NCBI RefSeq assembly: GCF_014640295.1
Contig: NZ_BMGR01000014.1
Location: 83,393-147,392, forward strand
DNA from: Paenibacillus abyssi
GTDB lineage: Bacteria; Bacillota; Bacilli; Paenibacillales; Paenibacillaceae
Length of the DNA: 64,000 nt
Reading direction: 5' to 3'
Shown: positions 32,464 to 41,193 of the stretch, in pieces
How positions within the stretch are numbered: the first letter of the stretch is position 1
Layout of the letters: each line of letters opens with the position of its first letter
Notes under the pieces: generated by a model
Seen by the model: only the letters and a program-made list of their open reading frames with translations
The model's database searches: none
What the model was told of the DNA's origin: nothing
Made by a program: the position numbers and the translations under genes

Positions 32464-33352
32464 AAGGGCTCCGGCGGCCATCATTCCGTTTAGAGTGTTG
32501 AGGTAAGAATGCGACTGCTTTCATGCGCCGACCAGCCGCATCGATTCGAGCAATCCGTACACGAAGAGATTCACCGATTTTGAACTTATGGTTTCCGGAA
32601 TATGCCGGGAAGTTTGTACGGACAACAAGACCCGGAGTATCAATCATCTCGACAAACATACCGTGTTCCGGATGGATCTTGCTGATTCGGCCCACGTATA
32701 TCCCGTCCACTTCATAATTAACGACGTTTTTCCAAGGGTCTTCTTGAAGCGTTCGGCTGTCTACGGTAATTTTTCCTTTATTACCGTTGGCCGGGCGGGT
32801 GATGCCTATCAGCTTTACCGGCAGCGTATCGCCGATTTCAAATGCTTCCGTCAAATCGTCATAGTACATATAGCCGACTTGAGATCGGTTAAGTTCGACG
32901 GAGACACCCTCGACAAGCAGGTACAGTGTATATTGATCCACACCGCGGACGAAGGCTTCAAATATTTGCCCTTCCTGAGCTTCTTTCCAGAAACGGACTG
33001 TTTTCTTCTCAAGAGCCTTTGCTCGGTTAGCGACAAACGTACCAACGCTTGCGTGCTGATCAATAACAACATTGTCGATGACAAACTCCAAATCACGATC
33101 CAGGTAATGCTGGAGCCCGCGGAGGTTATAGGCATCGACGCGCGACTTCGGTAGATATCCGTATACTCCATTAAAGTCCAGCTTCAGAACTTCCTCTTTT
33201 ACTTTATCGTTTATGGACTTGGTTTCGATACCGATCGAGCGGGCGACCATGATTCTGCCGGTACGTTGAGCTTCTTTCACGTCTGCCCAGGCTCGCATCG
33301 CCGGGGTAATTCCGTCTTCAAACACGTCATCGCGCGCATGTTGACTGTACAT
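32450..33352 (-). CDS. S1-domain RNA-binding protein
   Basis: 300 residues from ATG 33352, behind AGGAAAGGTG; GTG 33361 overlaps that site. FNGVYGYLPKSRVDAYNLRG and, near the C-terminus, VDGIYVGRISKIHPEHGMFV with FKIGESLRVRIARIDAAGRR are S1/OB RNA-binding repeats as in ribosomal protein S1. The gene has a strong promoter and a type 2 terminator leader. Since this element is full of RNA hairpins, an RNA-binding regulator role is possible but inferred. Confidence 0.75.
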   Translation of the reverse strand: MYSQHARDDVFEDGITPAMRAWADVKEAQRTGRIMVARSIGIETKSINDKVKEEVLKLDFNGVYGYLPKSRVDAYNLRGLQHYLDRDLEFVIDNVVIDQHASVGTFVANRAKALEKKTVRFWKEAQEGQIFEAFVRGVDQYTLYLLVEGVSVELNRSQVGYMYYDDLTEAFEIGDTLPVKLIGITRPANGNKGKITVDSRTLQEDPWKNVVNYEVDGIYVGRISKIHPEHGMFVEMIDTPGLVVRTNFPAYSGNHKFKIGESLRVRIARIDAAGRRMKAVAFLPQHSKRNDGRRSPYGSR

Positions 33353-33395
33353 TAGGTTCACCTTTCCTTCGTATAATTTAGAGATCTAGTTGACG

Positions 33396-33440
33396 AAAAA
33401 AAGCACCGGCGCATGGGGGATCCCCAATTCGCCGGTGCTT
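33396..33440 (-). terminator. Type 2 leader terminator before the S1-protein operon
   Basis: Minus strand GGAAGCACCGGCG...CGCCGGTGC then seven T, inner GGGGATCCCC hairpin. Begins 32 nt after the -10 box. Confidence 0.85.
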
Positions 33441-33474
33441 CCGTGAATTTCCGTTCAACTATTTACTTACCATC

Positions 33475-33503
33475 ATTGTAAGGTCAACCGGTATGGCTGT
33501 CAA
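33475..33503 (-). promoter_or_regulatory. Strong promoter of the S1-protein operon
   Basis: Minus strand TTGACA, 17 bp, TACAAT: consensus -35, near-consensus -10 and ideal spacing. Confidence 0.8.
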
Positions 33504-33554
33504 TTCATTACTGTCGTTCATTCGATGCTCGAATGCGGTTTTCTGTTCAGCTTC

Positions 33555-36458
33555 TTAAATGTCGTCTTCCTTGTAATCATCGACTTTGTTGATTTGTTCA
33601 TCTGCGTAACGCTGTTGTGTCGATGAATCCCGCCGATCCACCGCAGCGAGATCATCCAAGTCCACTAAATCATCGCTTCGCGGTTTTGACTGAGATGCGG
33701 CCTTGTCTCCGCCGGATGCTGGAGCGGAAGAAGCGGGTGCAGCCGAAGGAGAACCAATGAGATTATCGTGAACTGTCTTAACCAGGTCGTCGAAGTTGTC
33801 GGGCATTGAGTGCGTTTGACTTGGGGAAGATTCCTCCCGCTTCTCCTCAAGATTCTCTGGCCCTTCAGAGTCGCCCGAACCTGGTTCATCATTATCCTCG
33901 GCGGGCCACTCGAATGATTCATCTTCAGCAGAGCTGCTAGTGCCTGCAGCGGATTCGCTTTTCTCTTCGGTATTCGGAGGAAAAGGCACAGCTTGAGGCG
34001 GCTCCTTAGCACCTGCAGGGGGACTGACCGGACCGTTCTGCTGCGTGGCTGTATGATTCTCTGCCGTAAGAGCGGTATTTTGTTGACTGTCCGTTGCTGC
34101 CGTTTCCGAATTGACTTCCGGCGCCGCGTCATCATTTTTCTTCTTATCATCCAGTTGTTCGACTAAGTAGGCGAGTTGATGGATATTTCCTTTGAACGTC
34201 AATGGCTTGTGATTTTGTGTGGCAAGCTGGATCCGGCCAATATCGATGAAACGTTTAAGGAACTTTGTCTCGTTTACAAATTTGCCGTAAGCCTGCACCG
34301 GTACTGCTATACTTCCATCTTGTCCAACCACCTCGACAATGAAATGCTTAAACGGCTGCTCTTTGATCTCGGTTGGAGTGAATCTAGGCTCCAATTTACG
34401 TGCAGTATTGTACCGGAGCCCTCTGGATTGGTTTGGCATACTCATCGGCGTAACGGATTCGTTCAACGATTCCTCCATCACGTAGGCTTCGCCAAACTGT
34501 TTTGAGAAGTATTCATTGTCTTTCACCTCTCCGCGCCCAAATACTGTCTTATTCGAAGCGTTCGTAAGGATTACTTCGTCGTAGCCGGCCTGAACAACGC
34601 GCAGCTGGCCAAGGTTTTGGATGGCGATCAACGTACCAACTTTATAGCTTCGACCGAGCGTGAGCAGTCTGGAAAACGCATCGTTGATGTAGAGCGGAAA
34701 TTCATCAATCGTGAAGAAAACCGGTATGCGCTTGTATCCTTCCTCTTCCGGCGGGCGTCTGAATACGGCTGATTGCATTTGCCTGATGATGAACTGACCA
34801 AACATCAAACTGAGTTCTTCGAGTTCAGCTAATGCGGTGTTAAAGAGCAGGATACCCCCGTCATTGAGAAAGGTGTCCAGATCGAGTGTCTCTTCCCCTT
34901 CTGCAGCGACGAGCAATTGGCTGAGCATGGCATTCATCGAGATATCTGTCACGTATTTCTTGGCACCGGCGATAAACTTATCTTTTTTATTGGTGACGAC
35001 CTGTTTACCCGCATATTTATGCCCTTGCGGATACAATACTGGCAGCTGGCCGCCTTCTTTGTCCTTTGCGAATACATATTCCAGGACATCATTCTCAAAG
35101 TACGTACATACCCGGTCATAACGGTCGAGTAAGACCCGCTCCTCCGGCGTAATTAGCGGATTGTTCAGATTGCGCTCGATCCAGCGCCTAACATCTTCAG
35201 TCATGTCGGCCAAGAAACGGGGCTCACTATACATGCGCTGCAGGTGCAATATGAAGTTAAATTGATTTCCATAACGGATTTTACCAAGCATGACATACTG
35301 AGCCGAAGTTTCCGACTGCTGGCCTTTAAAGAAGGGATCTTGATCGCCCGCAAGTGCGTCTAGTACACCGCGCCAAGTTTCGGCTGCAACCTCTAATGGG
35401 CCGGCCAAAGGGTTGAATTTAATGGATTGAAGCAGATCCGTCGGATCGACCACTTTGATCTTACTTTTCGGAATGCCCAGCTGCTCTGCGAGCTTCTGTA
35501 CATCTCTTATTAAATCCGATTTTGGCTCAAGTACGACGACACCAACTTTATGTCCCCGTGCGATCCGAACTAAATCCTGGACGATTCGAATTAAAATTGC
35601 GGTTGAGGTCTTACCGGAACCGGTGGCGCCAACTACCAGCTCGTGAAGAAAGCGTGATTCCTCAGAAAGCACAATTGGCTTCGCCGTTTTCTTTTCCCAG
35701 CCAACGACGACATCGCATTTTTTGCCTCGTAAGGAAAAGGATTGATTCGATAAAAATGAGAACTCCCACTTGTAAAAAGTCTTCTTGAAGTCCTCGTTTT
35801 TGTAAAACTCTCGTGCCATATAAAAGGCAACAATGAGGCAGATTATTACCGGTATGATCATGAGAAAATCGACGAATCCAGTCATGGACGTAATTTTTAG
35901 GTGCGGTTTGTCCTCTACGCGCATATTAGAGAAAAAATCCCTCGTAAATAAGTTAATGTACCAAGCGAACAATCCACTGTATAGCAGCGACATATGGATT
36001 ATCGTTACAACCAGTACCGCGCGGCGGCCCCGCTCCGATATATATGTCAAAAGGGTGGAATATCCGCGCTTAATCGGCTGTGTAACGGTTGAGTAGCACA
36101 TTGTGAAGTAACAAAAGAAAATTGAGCAAAGCCAAAACAGTGGCCATTGGTCAAGGGGAAAGAATAATATCCCCAAAACGCTTGTAAGTATATCCGGATT
36201 ACCAGGCACTAAGCTACTGATAGCCCCCGGTCCGCTTGCAGCATCATTGAATTGCTTGATGAACAGCATTGCAGAGGAAAGTGCGAAAACCGAATTGACC
36301 AGAAAAAAGAGTGACACCAACACCGTGTGAAAATAAAGCCTGTACCACTCAAATAGTTTCTCCCTTGAATTAACCCAGACCATCTGGCCATAGGCGGGGA
36401 GGAGTCCCTTCCCGAACTCGTGCTCATCATTCATATAGACTTCCTTAGACAAATTCAA
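33555..36458 (-). CDS. VirD4/TraG-type coupling protein
   Basis: 967 residues from TTG 36458, behind AAAGGAGATGG. Several N-terminal membrane spans (VLVSLFFLVNSVFALSSAM, WLCSIFFCYFTMCY, VLVVTIIHMSLLYSG, FLMIIPVIICLIVAFYM). Then LVVGATGSGKTSTAIL (Walker A) and IPVFFTIDEFPLYIND (Walker B), and TLIAIQNLGQL, as in T4CPs that bring DNA to a conjugation channel. The last 200 residues are Pro/Glu/Ser-rich and disordered. No VirB4 or relaxase is recognised in this window. Type 2 leader upstream. Confidence 0.9.
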   Translation of the reverse strand: MNLSKEVYMNDEHEFGKGLLPAYGQMVWVNSREKLFEWYRLYFHTVLVSLFFLVNSVFALSSAMLFIKQFNDAASGPGAISSLVPGNPDILTSVLGILFFPLDQWPLFWLCSIFFCYFTMCYSTVTQPIKRGYSTLLTYISERGRRAVLVVTIIHMSLLYSGLFAWYINLFTRDFFSNMRVEDKPHLKITSMTGFVDFLMIIPVIICLIVAFYMAREFYKNEDFKKTFYKWEFSFLSNQSFSLRGKKCDVVVGWEKKTAKPIVLSEESRFLHELVVGATGSGKTSTAILIRIVQDLVRIARGHKVGVVVLEPKSDLIRDVQKLAEQLGIPKSKIKVVDPTDLLQSIKFNPLAGPLEVAAETWRGVLDALAGDQDPFFKGQQSETSAQYVMLGKIRYGNQFNFILHLQRMYSEPRFLADMTEDVRRWIERNLNNPLITPEERVLLDRYDRVCTYFENDVLEYVFAKDKEGGQLPVLYPQGHKYAGKQVVTNKKDKFIAGAKKYVTDISMNAMLSQLLVAAEGEETLDLDTFLNDGGILLFNTALAELEELSLMFGQFIIRQMQSAVFRRPPEEEGYKRIPVFFTIDEFPLYINDAFSRLLTLGRSYKVGTLIAIQNLGQLRVVQAGYDEVILTNASNKTVFGRGEVKDNEYFSKQFGEAYVMEESLNESVTPMSMPNQSRGLRYNTARKLEPRFTPTEIKEQPFKHFIVEVVGQDGSIAVPVQAYGKFVNETKFLKRFIDIGRIQLATQNHKPLTFKGNIHQLAYLVEQLDDKKKNDDAAPEVNSETAATDSQQNTALTAENHTATQQNGPVSPPAGAKEPPQAVPFPPNTEEKSESAAGTSSSAEDESFEWPAEDNDEPGSGDSEGPENLEEKREESSPSQTHSMPDNFDDLVKTVHDNLIGSPSAAPASSAPASGGDKAASQSKPRSDDLVDLDDLAAVDRRDSSTQQRYADEQINKVDDYKEDDI

Positions 36459-36578
36459 GCCATCTCCTTTCGCATACGTTTGTACTCATAGACTTGATAA
36501 GAGTAGATGCACAGGATTGAATTTCTTATAGTCGTCTAGGCAAGAGCATATGATCTTATCCTTACCATCCTGTATTTC

Positions 36579-36638
36579 TTAAGCCACAGCTCCTACCATA
36601 ACCGCTGAGATAAAGATAACAACCAATACTTTGCGCAC
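36579..36638 (-). CDS. Possible 19-residue hydrophobic peptide
   Basis: GTG-started MRKVLVVIFISAVMVGAVA behind GAGAGGAGGGGAGAG, between the type 2 terminator and the coupling protein. Leader peptide or tiny membrane peptide; low support beyond the ribosome site. Confidence 0.4.
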   Translation of the reverse strand: MRKVLVVIFISAVMVGAVA

Positions 36639-36669
36639 CGTGGGCTCTCCCCTCCTCTCGCTCCGAACC

Positions 36670-36714
36670 AAAAAAGCACCTACCGGGGCCTTGTGGCCGC
36701 GATAGGTGCTTCCT
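36670..36714 (-). terminator. Type 2 leader terminator before the coupling protein
   Basis: Minus strand GGAAGCACCTA...TAGGTGC then TTTTTTGG, inner GGCC/GGCC hairpin. Begins about 37 nt after the -10 box. Confidence 0.8.
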
Positions 36715-36750
36715 TCGCTGGATAAGTTGATATAAGATTCGATGCATCAT

Positions 36751-36779
36751 ATTATATAACACAACTTCTGCCAGTAACA
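36751..36779 (-). promoter_or_regulatory. Candidate promoter of the coupling protein
   Basis: Minus strand TATAAT at 36756-36751 with a weak -35, TGTTAC, 17 bp upstream. Confidence 0.45.
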
Positions 36780-36882
36780 ATGCCTTGACGTCTAATCGCT
36801 AAATATACCCCTTAGTAAAAATGAGGTCGGTTGGATTAGGCGGTATAATTGAGATATACCAAGCGGAAGGAGTGGGTAAACC

Positions 36883-36942
36883 ATGATTATTCTTGTAATT
36901 GCTTTTATTATCGGTGCTCTGTCGGTCGCAGGCGATAAATAA
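36883..36942 (+). CDS. Possible 19-residue hydrophobic peptide
   Basis: MIILVIAFIIGALSVAGDK, with GGAAGGAG upstream, a TATAAT box at 36844, and a terminator at 36980. It has the look of a small type I toxin or membrane peptide and faces the similar peptide at 36579-36638. A second ribosome site (AAGGAGG, 36943) follows, leading only to a seven-codon frame. Confidence 0.45.
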   Translation: MIILVIAFIIGALSVAGDK

Positions 36943-36979
36943 AAGGAGGTCTTACTGTTGTTCAAATACAGACACACAT

Positions 36980-37018
36980 AAGCTGCTCTTATCCCTACAG
37001 GATAGAAGCAGCTTTTTG
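36980..37018 (+). terminator. Terminator after the small peptide
   Basis: AAGCTGCT...AGCAGCTT stem with an inner TTATCC/GGATAG and a TTTTTG tail. Confidence 0.8.
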
Positions 37019-37019
37019 T

Positions 37020-37634
37020 TTATCCATCGCGGAGATGAGCAATAATGTTCTGTACAAGATCCGCGTCATTTCCAGATTTCAATTCACTAACGAAATCTAT
37101 AAAGAGTATCGAGATCAACTGATCCAAGGTTAGTGTGAATTCCGGATCCAGCTGCGAAAGGTCCATCAAGAATACTTCGCCTCGTAAGGCCGCTTTTCGC
37201 AATATCTGCATTTCCATCATGAGATATTTCACTTTGCGGGGAACATTCTTCTCTGTTCTGTGAAGGTGATTGGGATTTAGCCAAACATATTCGGCTACCT
37301 TGTCCGAGACTCGAAAGTGCCTATCCTGCTTCTCTTTCAGCTTAATCAGCAATTGTTTCTGATTCGTACCCTGAGCCACTTGAACCAGGAAATCCTTATA
37401 CAGAATTGAAATTAGGTCATCGACCTGAAAGGTTATTTCGTAATCGCAAAGCTCCAGCAAATCCTCAACAAACATTTCAGCCCGGAGATAATCGTACTGA
37501 GGAAACCTAAGGCGCAGCCCTACAGTGGGCGTCTTACTGAGCCTTCCGAACAAGTTGCCGAGAATACTTCTCTGGGGAGAGGCGATCTCTTGCAGCCGAT
37601 CGGAGATGAGATTGAACCTCTTCTGTGGCTTCAT
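37020..37634 (-). CDS. Unknown protein with an internal repeat
   Basis: 204 residues. Two related units: RAEMFVEDLLELCDYEITF with VDDLISILYKDFLVQVAQ (about residues 50-95), and RGEVFLMDLSQLDPEFTLTL with DQLISILFIDFVSELKSG (about 150-200). Alpha-helical. Its start overlaps the stop of the upstream gene as ATGA. Possibly a relaxosome or accessory DNA-binding protein by position near the transfer genes; no family recognised. Confidence 0.6.
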   Translation of the reverse strand: MKPQKRFNLISDRLQEIASPQRSILGNLFGRLSKTPTVGLRLRFPQYDYLRAEMFVEDLLELCDYEITFQVDDLISILYKDFLVQVAQGTNQKQLLIKLKEKQDRHFRVSDKVAEYVWLNPNHLHRTEKNVPRKVKYLMMEMQILRKAALRGEVFLMDLSQLDPEFTLTLDQLISILFIDFVSELKSGNDADLVQNIIAHLRDG

Positions 37635-38026
37635 ACCCGATTGCCCCTTTTAACCAGGCTGTGAATGACAAGTCGCGTTACGACTTGGCGCTCTGATAGG
37701 CCATTTTCAACAGCCAATGCAAACACTTTCTCATAAATCAGCTGTCCCGGCTTTACATGCATATATGATTTGGTGTCATGGTAGTCATATTCCGGAAGGC
37801 CATCCATTGATGAAAGCGCCTCGATGAGCAGCTTGGTGGCGAAGGCGGTTTCTCTTCCCTTCATCCCTTGTTGCACGGCTAGTTTTCGGATCAACGCTTT
37901 CTGCGCCGGCGTCACCGGAAACTTCATATCATGTTTCTTGTCGCTCCTGTCTTTTCGATCTGGTTTTAGGGTGGTTAACGGCTTAGGTGAAGAAGCCGAC
38001 TGCTTAAAAATCGGGTTGAGATTCAA
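37631..38026 (-). CDS. Small basic DNA-binding-like protein
   Basis: 131 residues from TTG 38026 behind GGAGGAGGGGGG. Basic, disordered N-terminus, then FPVTPAQKALIRKLAVQQGM and a helical C-terminus (ALAVENGLSERQVVTRLVIH), a ribbon-helix-helix or MobC-like pattern. Coupled to the 37020-37634 gene by an ATGA overlap. Confidence 0.55.
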   Translation of the reverse strand: MNLNPIFKQSASSPKPLTTLKPDRKDRSDKKHDMKFPVTPAQKALIRKLAVQQGMKGRETAFATKLLIEALSSMDGLPEYDYHDTKSYMHVKPGQLIYEKVFALAVENGLSERQVVTRLVIHSLVKRGNRV

Positions 38027-38199
38027 CTACCCCCCTCCTCCTCTCTCCTCAAAATTGAATTTAACCCCTCTTAACTCAGGGTCATTTGGCCACTTTTCCA
38101 TTTGGCCACTCTAATATTAAGGCTATGAGTTGGGGAAGGGTCTTAGAACTGGCGCAATTGGTAATAATGGATGGTATCAAAGGTGAGGGGGAAATTGTC

Positions 38200-38307
38200 A
38201 TGGCTAAATCATCATTGACGAAGGAACAAGCGTTAGAGTTTGTTAAATTGGCAAAGCAGTCGAGCAAAGAGATCGGATTAAAGAAAAGACCGAAAGCCGT
38301 GAAGTGA
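38200..38307 (+). CDS. Possible 35-residue basic peptide
   Basis: MAKSSLTKEQALEFVKLAKQ and 15 more residues ending in a Lys-rich tail; GGTGAGGGGG upstream of ATG 38200. Divergent from the 38026 gene. Weak support. Confidence 0.4.
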   Translation: MAKSSLTKEQALEFVKLAKQSSKEIGLKKRPKAVK

Positions 38308-38524
38308 TGGAGCGGGCATCGCTGTGGGAGCGACCCTTTCCTCAAATCGAAGCGGGATTAGCATATATACGTCAAGGTGTATACGAATAGTCACCCGGTC
38401 CCGTATCCCTCTCAACGTGTATACGTGAACTTCACTGGTCGGTTCAGCGACGGCCGGCCCTGGTTGCGTGCGCGAATCCCGAAAAAGAAAAGACGCCAAG
38501 TAAGTTTGACGCCTGAGTCAATGG
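38308..38524. other. Intergenic region with repeated GTGTATACG
   Basis: GTGTATACG occurs at about 38379 and 38420, the second inside the near-palindrome ACGTGTATACGT, with a related ATATATACG nearby. It lies between two putative transfer genes and could be an operator or part of a transfer origin. GACGCC occurs twice near 38495 without forming a hairpin. No gene seen. Confidence 0.3.
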
Positions 38525-39898
38525 TTAGTGGAGAGCGTAAGTAAGCGGGTTGATGGAGGAGCTAATGGGCTTCAATGATCGATCGAACCATTTCTCGTCC
38601 TTCGAACCGAACCATATTGTCCTGCTAAGCGCAGCTCTCTCCTCTTCCGAGCACTGATCCAGATTAGTTGGTATCCCAATTGGCAAGCCCTCCCCGAAAT
38701 AAAAGACCGGAACGATCTCCTTAACCCCATTAGTAATCTCCTGCGGCATAAGGCTCCATTTGCGCATAAAATCCAAAACTCGGCTGATCCCCTGTGATTC
38801 ATAACTGCTCATTTTATGAAATAGATACAGCTGCACCCGCTTTGGATCATTTTCGGTGACGACAAAGTGTGGATTCCATCCAAGGACCTCCCTAAGCTCA
38901 CCTTGAAGCGGGCTTTTATCGAAATGGACAGATCCCAGGAACCCTTGATCTCGCGTTGCGAGGGTCGTAACCGACTTCGAAAGGCTATCAAACATCACTT
39001 TGCTCTCTGTGTACGATGTAAGTGTGGAGAACAATGAATCCCCATTGACGACGAACATGTTGAGAAAAGGCCCCTCTTTCCGTGATCTTGCAAGATATGC
39101 ATTCAGGATCGTTCCCCATCTGCGTCGAATGTTATCTCCAGCTGAAACATACACCATGATAAATGGTGGAGTGCCCTGTTTAGCCGCTGCAGAAGAAAGA
39201 TAACTCTCGTAATTTTCGAACTTGTTGATTAAGTCCTCTGTCGTTTCCGTTTTCCGATCCACTTCCAACCAGGAGTGAAACAAAAGTTTTCTTTGCTCCT
39301 GCATAAATACATACACTTTAAACTCGCCATCCGGTTTAAGTTTGGTGCTTTGATTCTGATCTATTGAATACAAACGTGCAGAATAGATATTGTCCATATA
39401 ATCAATTTCATTTTTGAAAGAGAAAAGCGACACCGAAAACATTAACTTGATAAAGAAGTTAACCATGTCGTAATGGTGGTTAATCTTTTTCGGAAACTCG
39501 TAGAAATCAGTGGATAGGTCCCCATAGTCGTCATCCCATCCATTTCCCACCTTGTCGCTGTCGATTTTTAAGAAAAGTTTCACATCATCAAACATCTCGT
39601 TGTGAAGAGAATAAAACACGGTTCTCTTCTTGCCTGGAGTTAGACGGTAAGGATGCGACCGGATATAGCCAAATTCCTCTAGTCGAGCAATTTCCTTGCG
39701 AACCCTCGAATACTTGGATACATACTCTTTTCTCCACGCCGGATTTTTGGGGTTATCAGGATAGGAATCCGTGACCAGCTCCGGGTAGGTAACCATAAGC
39801 ATCTGCTCCGTGTTTAGGAAGCGTAATTTGTATAGGTGACGGAGAATGGACACCTCAATTTTGTTGTACTCCACTTTTCCAGAAGTAATATAGCGCAC
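38525..39898 (-). CDS. Replication-relaxation (Replic_Relax) family protein
   Basis: 457 residues from GTG 39898, with TTGGAGGGTG five nt upstream; the ATG at 39955 has no site. VSILRHLYKLRFLNTEQMLM and IARLEEFGYIRSHPYRLTPG, then KKRTVFYSLHNEMF, are the winged helix of this family; LKPDGEFKVYVFMQ and LFHSWLEVDRKTETTEDLIN fit its PD-(D/E)XK-like part (D...ExD). Family members accompany plasmid transfer and replication genes. A second, more diverged member is at 31300-32463. Confidence 0.8.
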   Translation of the reverse strand: MRYITSGKVEYNKIEVSILRHLYKLRFLNTEQMLMVTYPELVTDSYPDNPKNPAWRKEYVSKYSRVRKEIARLEEFGYIRSHPYRLTPGKKRTVFYSLHNEMFDDVKLFLKIDSDKVGNGWDDDYGDLSTDFYEFPKKINHHYDMVNFFIKLMFSVSLFSFKNEIDYMDNIYSARLYSIDQNQSTKLKPDGEFKVYVFMQEQRKLLFHSWLEVDRKTETTEDLINKFENYESYLSSAAAKQGTPPFIMVYVSAGDNIRRRWGTILNAYLARSRKEGPFLNMFVVNGDSLFSTLTSYTESKVMFDSLSKSVTTLATRDQGFLGSVHFDKSPLQGELREVLGWNPHFVVTENDPKRVQLYLFHKMSSYESQGISRVLDFMRKWSLMPQEITNGVKEIVPVFYFGEGLPIGIPTNLDQCSEEERAALSRTIWFGSKDEKWFDRSLKPISSSINPLTYALH

Positions 39899-39959
39899 GG
39901 TTTCACCCTCCAAAAATATCACATTCACGCAATAAACTATTTCGCCGTTTTTCATTTAT

Positions 39960-40500
39960 GAAATGTTGTGGTTCATGTTGTCACCAATATTATCAATAAG
40001 AAACCTTGATCTACAACGGGATAAAAGTCCCTTAGCCAAGATTACAATGATTCCAACAATACATTTGACAACAAAAATGATTTTTTTGTACTTGCTGTTG
40101 TCAAGGATATAGGGAGAATCTATTGTCATATCTGTTAGTAATGGGTGTTGTACGGCTTATTGGCTTCGCATATTCTATCCCGAGGTTTCGAAGCTGCAAT
40201 CAGAGTGGAGCGAATCTAGACGAAGCAAAAGGCTATAACAGAAACTCTTACGGCTTCCCCTGCTCCCTCTTTTAAGATTGCAGTAAGGCCAAGATGGGTA
40301 CTTACTGAATTATTTATAAATTTTAGATAGTATTTAAGACGACGTAATTAAAATTCATAAATTTCTATAAAAAAAATTCTCATGCCAGCCGGCCATAGGA
40401 ACGTCGCAAGGTATATATTGTTCTGCGAATAGCTGAATAGGGTTCTCGATTAACTTTGATCCGGCTATACGGATGGCTAAATTATATCTGGATTAGGCCA
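39960..40500. other. Intergenic region with TGTTGTCA boxes
   Basis: TGTTGTCA or its complement occurs at about 39976, 40068 and 40103, the last two inverted (TTGACAACA and TGTTGTCAA), around a possible promoter. No gene is seen; the partition repeats begin at 40509. Confidence 0.35.
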
Positions 40501-40508
40501 GATAAGAT

Positions 40509-40815
40509 AACGCAGCGTAACGCGTCGTAATAATTAAGAACAATTCTTAGATATTCAACAAGATTTAAAAGAACTCGCCAATATAACACAGCGTAACGCA
40601 ACGCTAAATGATGGTATTTTATTGTAATACCGATGCGTTTCGCAGAGTTAAGACCTCATCTGAAGGCAGAAATCATATATGGGTAGTAGTTTAATGACGG
40701 GTTTATATTGACAGGTGGAAATTAGTTCTAGCATAATGGAAGTACAACGATGCGTAACGCAACGCCAGTTTTAATCGAAATGGCGGTATTCACTTGATTG
40801 AGGCGCGTAACGCGA
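40509..40815. repeat. tubC-like centromere repeats
   Basis: GCGTAACGC cores at 40515, 40591, 40752 and 40804, in the contexts AACGCAGCGTAACGCGTCG, ACACAGCGTAACGCAACGC, GATGCGTAACGCAACGCC and GGCGCGTAACGCGACAGG, plus a degenerate GATGCGTTTCGC at 40632. More copies lie downstream of tubZ. In TubZRC systems TubR binds such iterons to form the centromere and repress tubRZ. Confidence 0.7.
40708..40737 (+). promoter_or_regulatory. Promoter of tubRZ
   Basis: TTGACA, 18 bp, CATAAT. Two GCGTAACGC boxes lie just downstream, so bound TubR would block it. Confidence 0.7.
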
Positions 40816-40839
40816 CAGGAGGAGGTGTACCGGGCATTG

Positions 40840-41175
40840 ATGGAATCAGATAAAAATCTAGAATTTCCCAATGAGGTAGTTGACTTTTTGGGAAAACGAA
40901 TTCCAAAAGAAATGATAGATGTTTTCACTGTGATCTGGAATTACCGTAAAGATGGAATCAATTGGACGGAACTGACCAAGACGGTCGGGGATCGTTATAA
41001 AGTTGAAAAGGCGCTTCTTGTCTTAGAAACGATTGGCTTTGTATCTGTAGAGTCCACCATAAATAAAAGAGAAAAGAAGTACATACCGGATGAAACACGT
41101 GGCTTGCAGCTGGCCAAATTTATCCGTAGCCAGAAGGAACAACCAGCATCTGAGGAACCTGGTTATCAGGAATAA
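40840..41175 (+). CDS. tubR: TubR-like centromere-binding protein
   Basis: 111 residues from ATG 40840 (MESDKNLEFPNEVV); TTG 40837 is nine nt after GGAGGAGGTG and is an alternative. A winged helix is suggested by FTVIWNYRKDGINWTELTKT, KVEKALLVLETIGFVSVEST and the wing-like NKREKKYIPD. Size and place, between the GCGTAACGC repeats and tubZ, are those of TubR, which binds the centromere repeats and hooks them to TubZ filaments. Name given by position and fold rather than by sequence match. Confidence 0.65.
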   Translation: MESDKNLEFPNEVVDFLGKRIPKEMIDVFTVIWNYRKDGINWTELTKTVGDRYKVEKALLVLETIGFVSVESTINKREKKYIPDETRGLQLAKFIRSQKEQPASEEPGYQE

Positions 41176-41193
41176 ACTTATGGAGGTAGCTTA

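Noticed and set aside
38495..38520. Terminator after the replication-relaxation gene
   Set aside because: The two GACGCC copies are direct, not inverted, so no stem forms.
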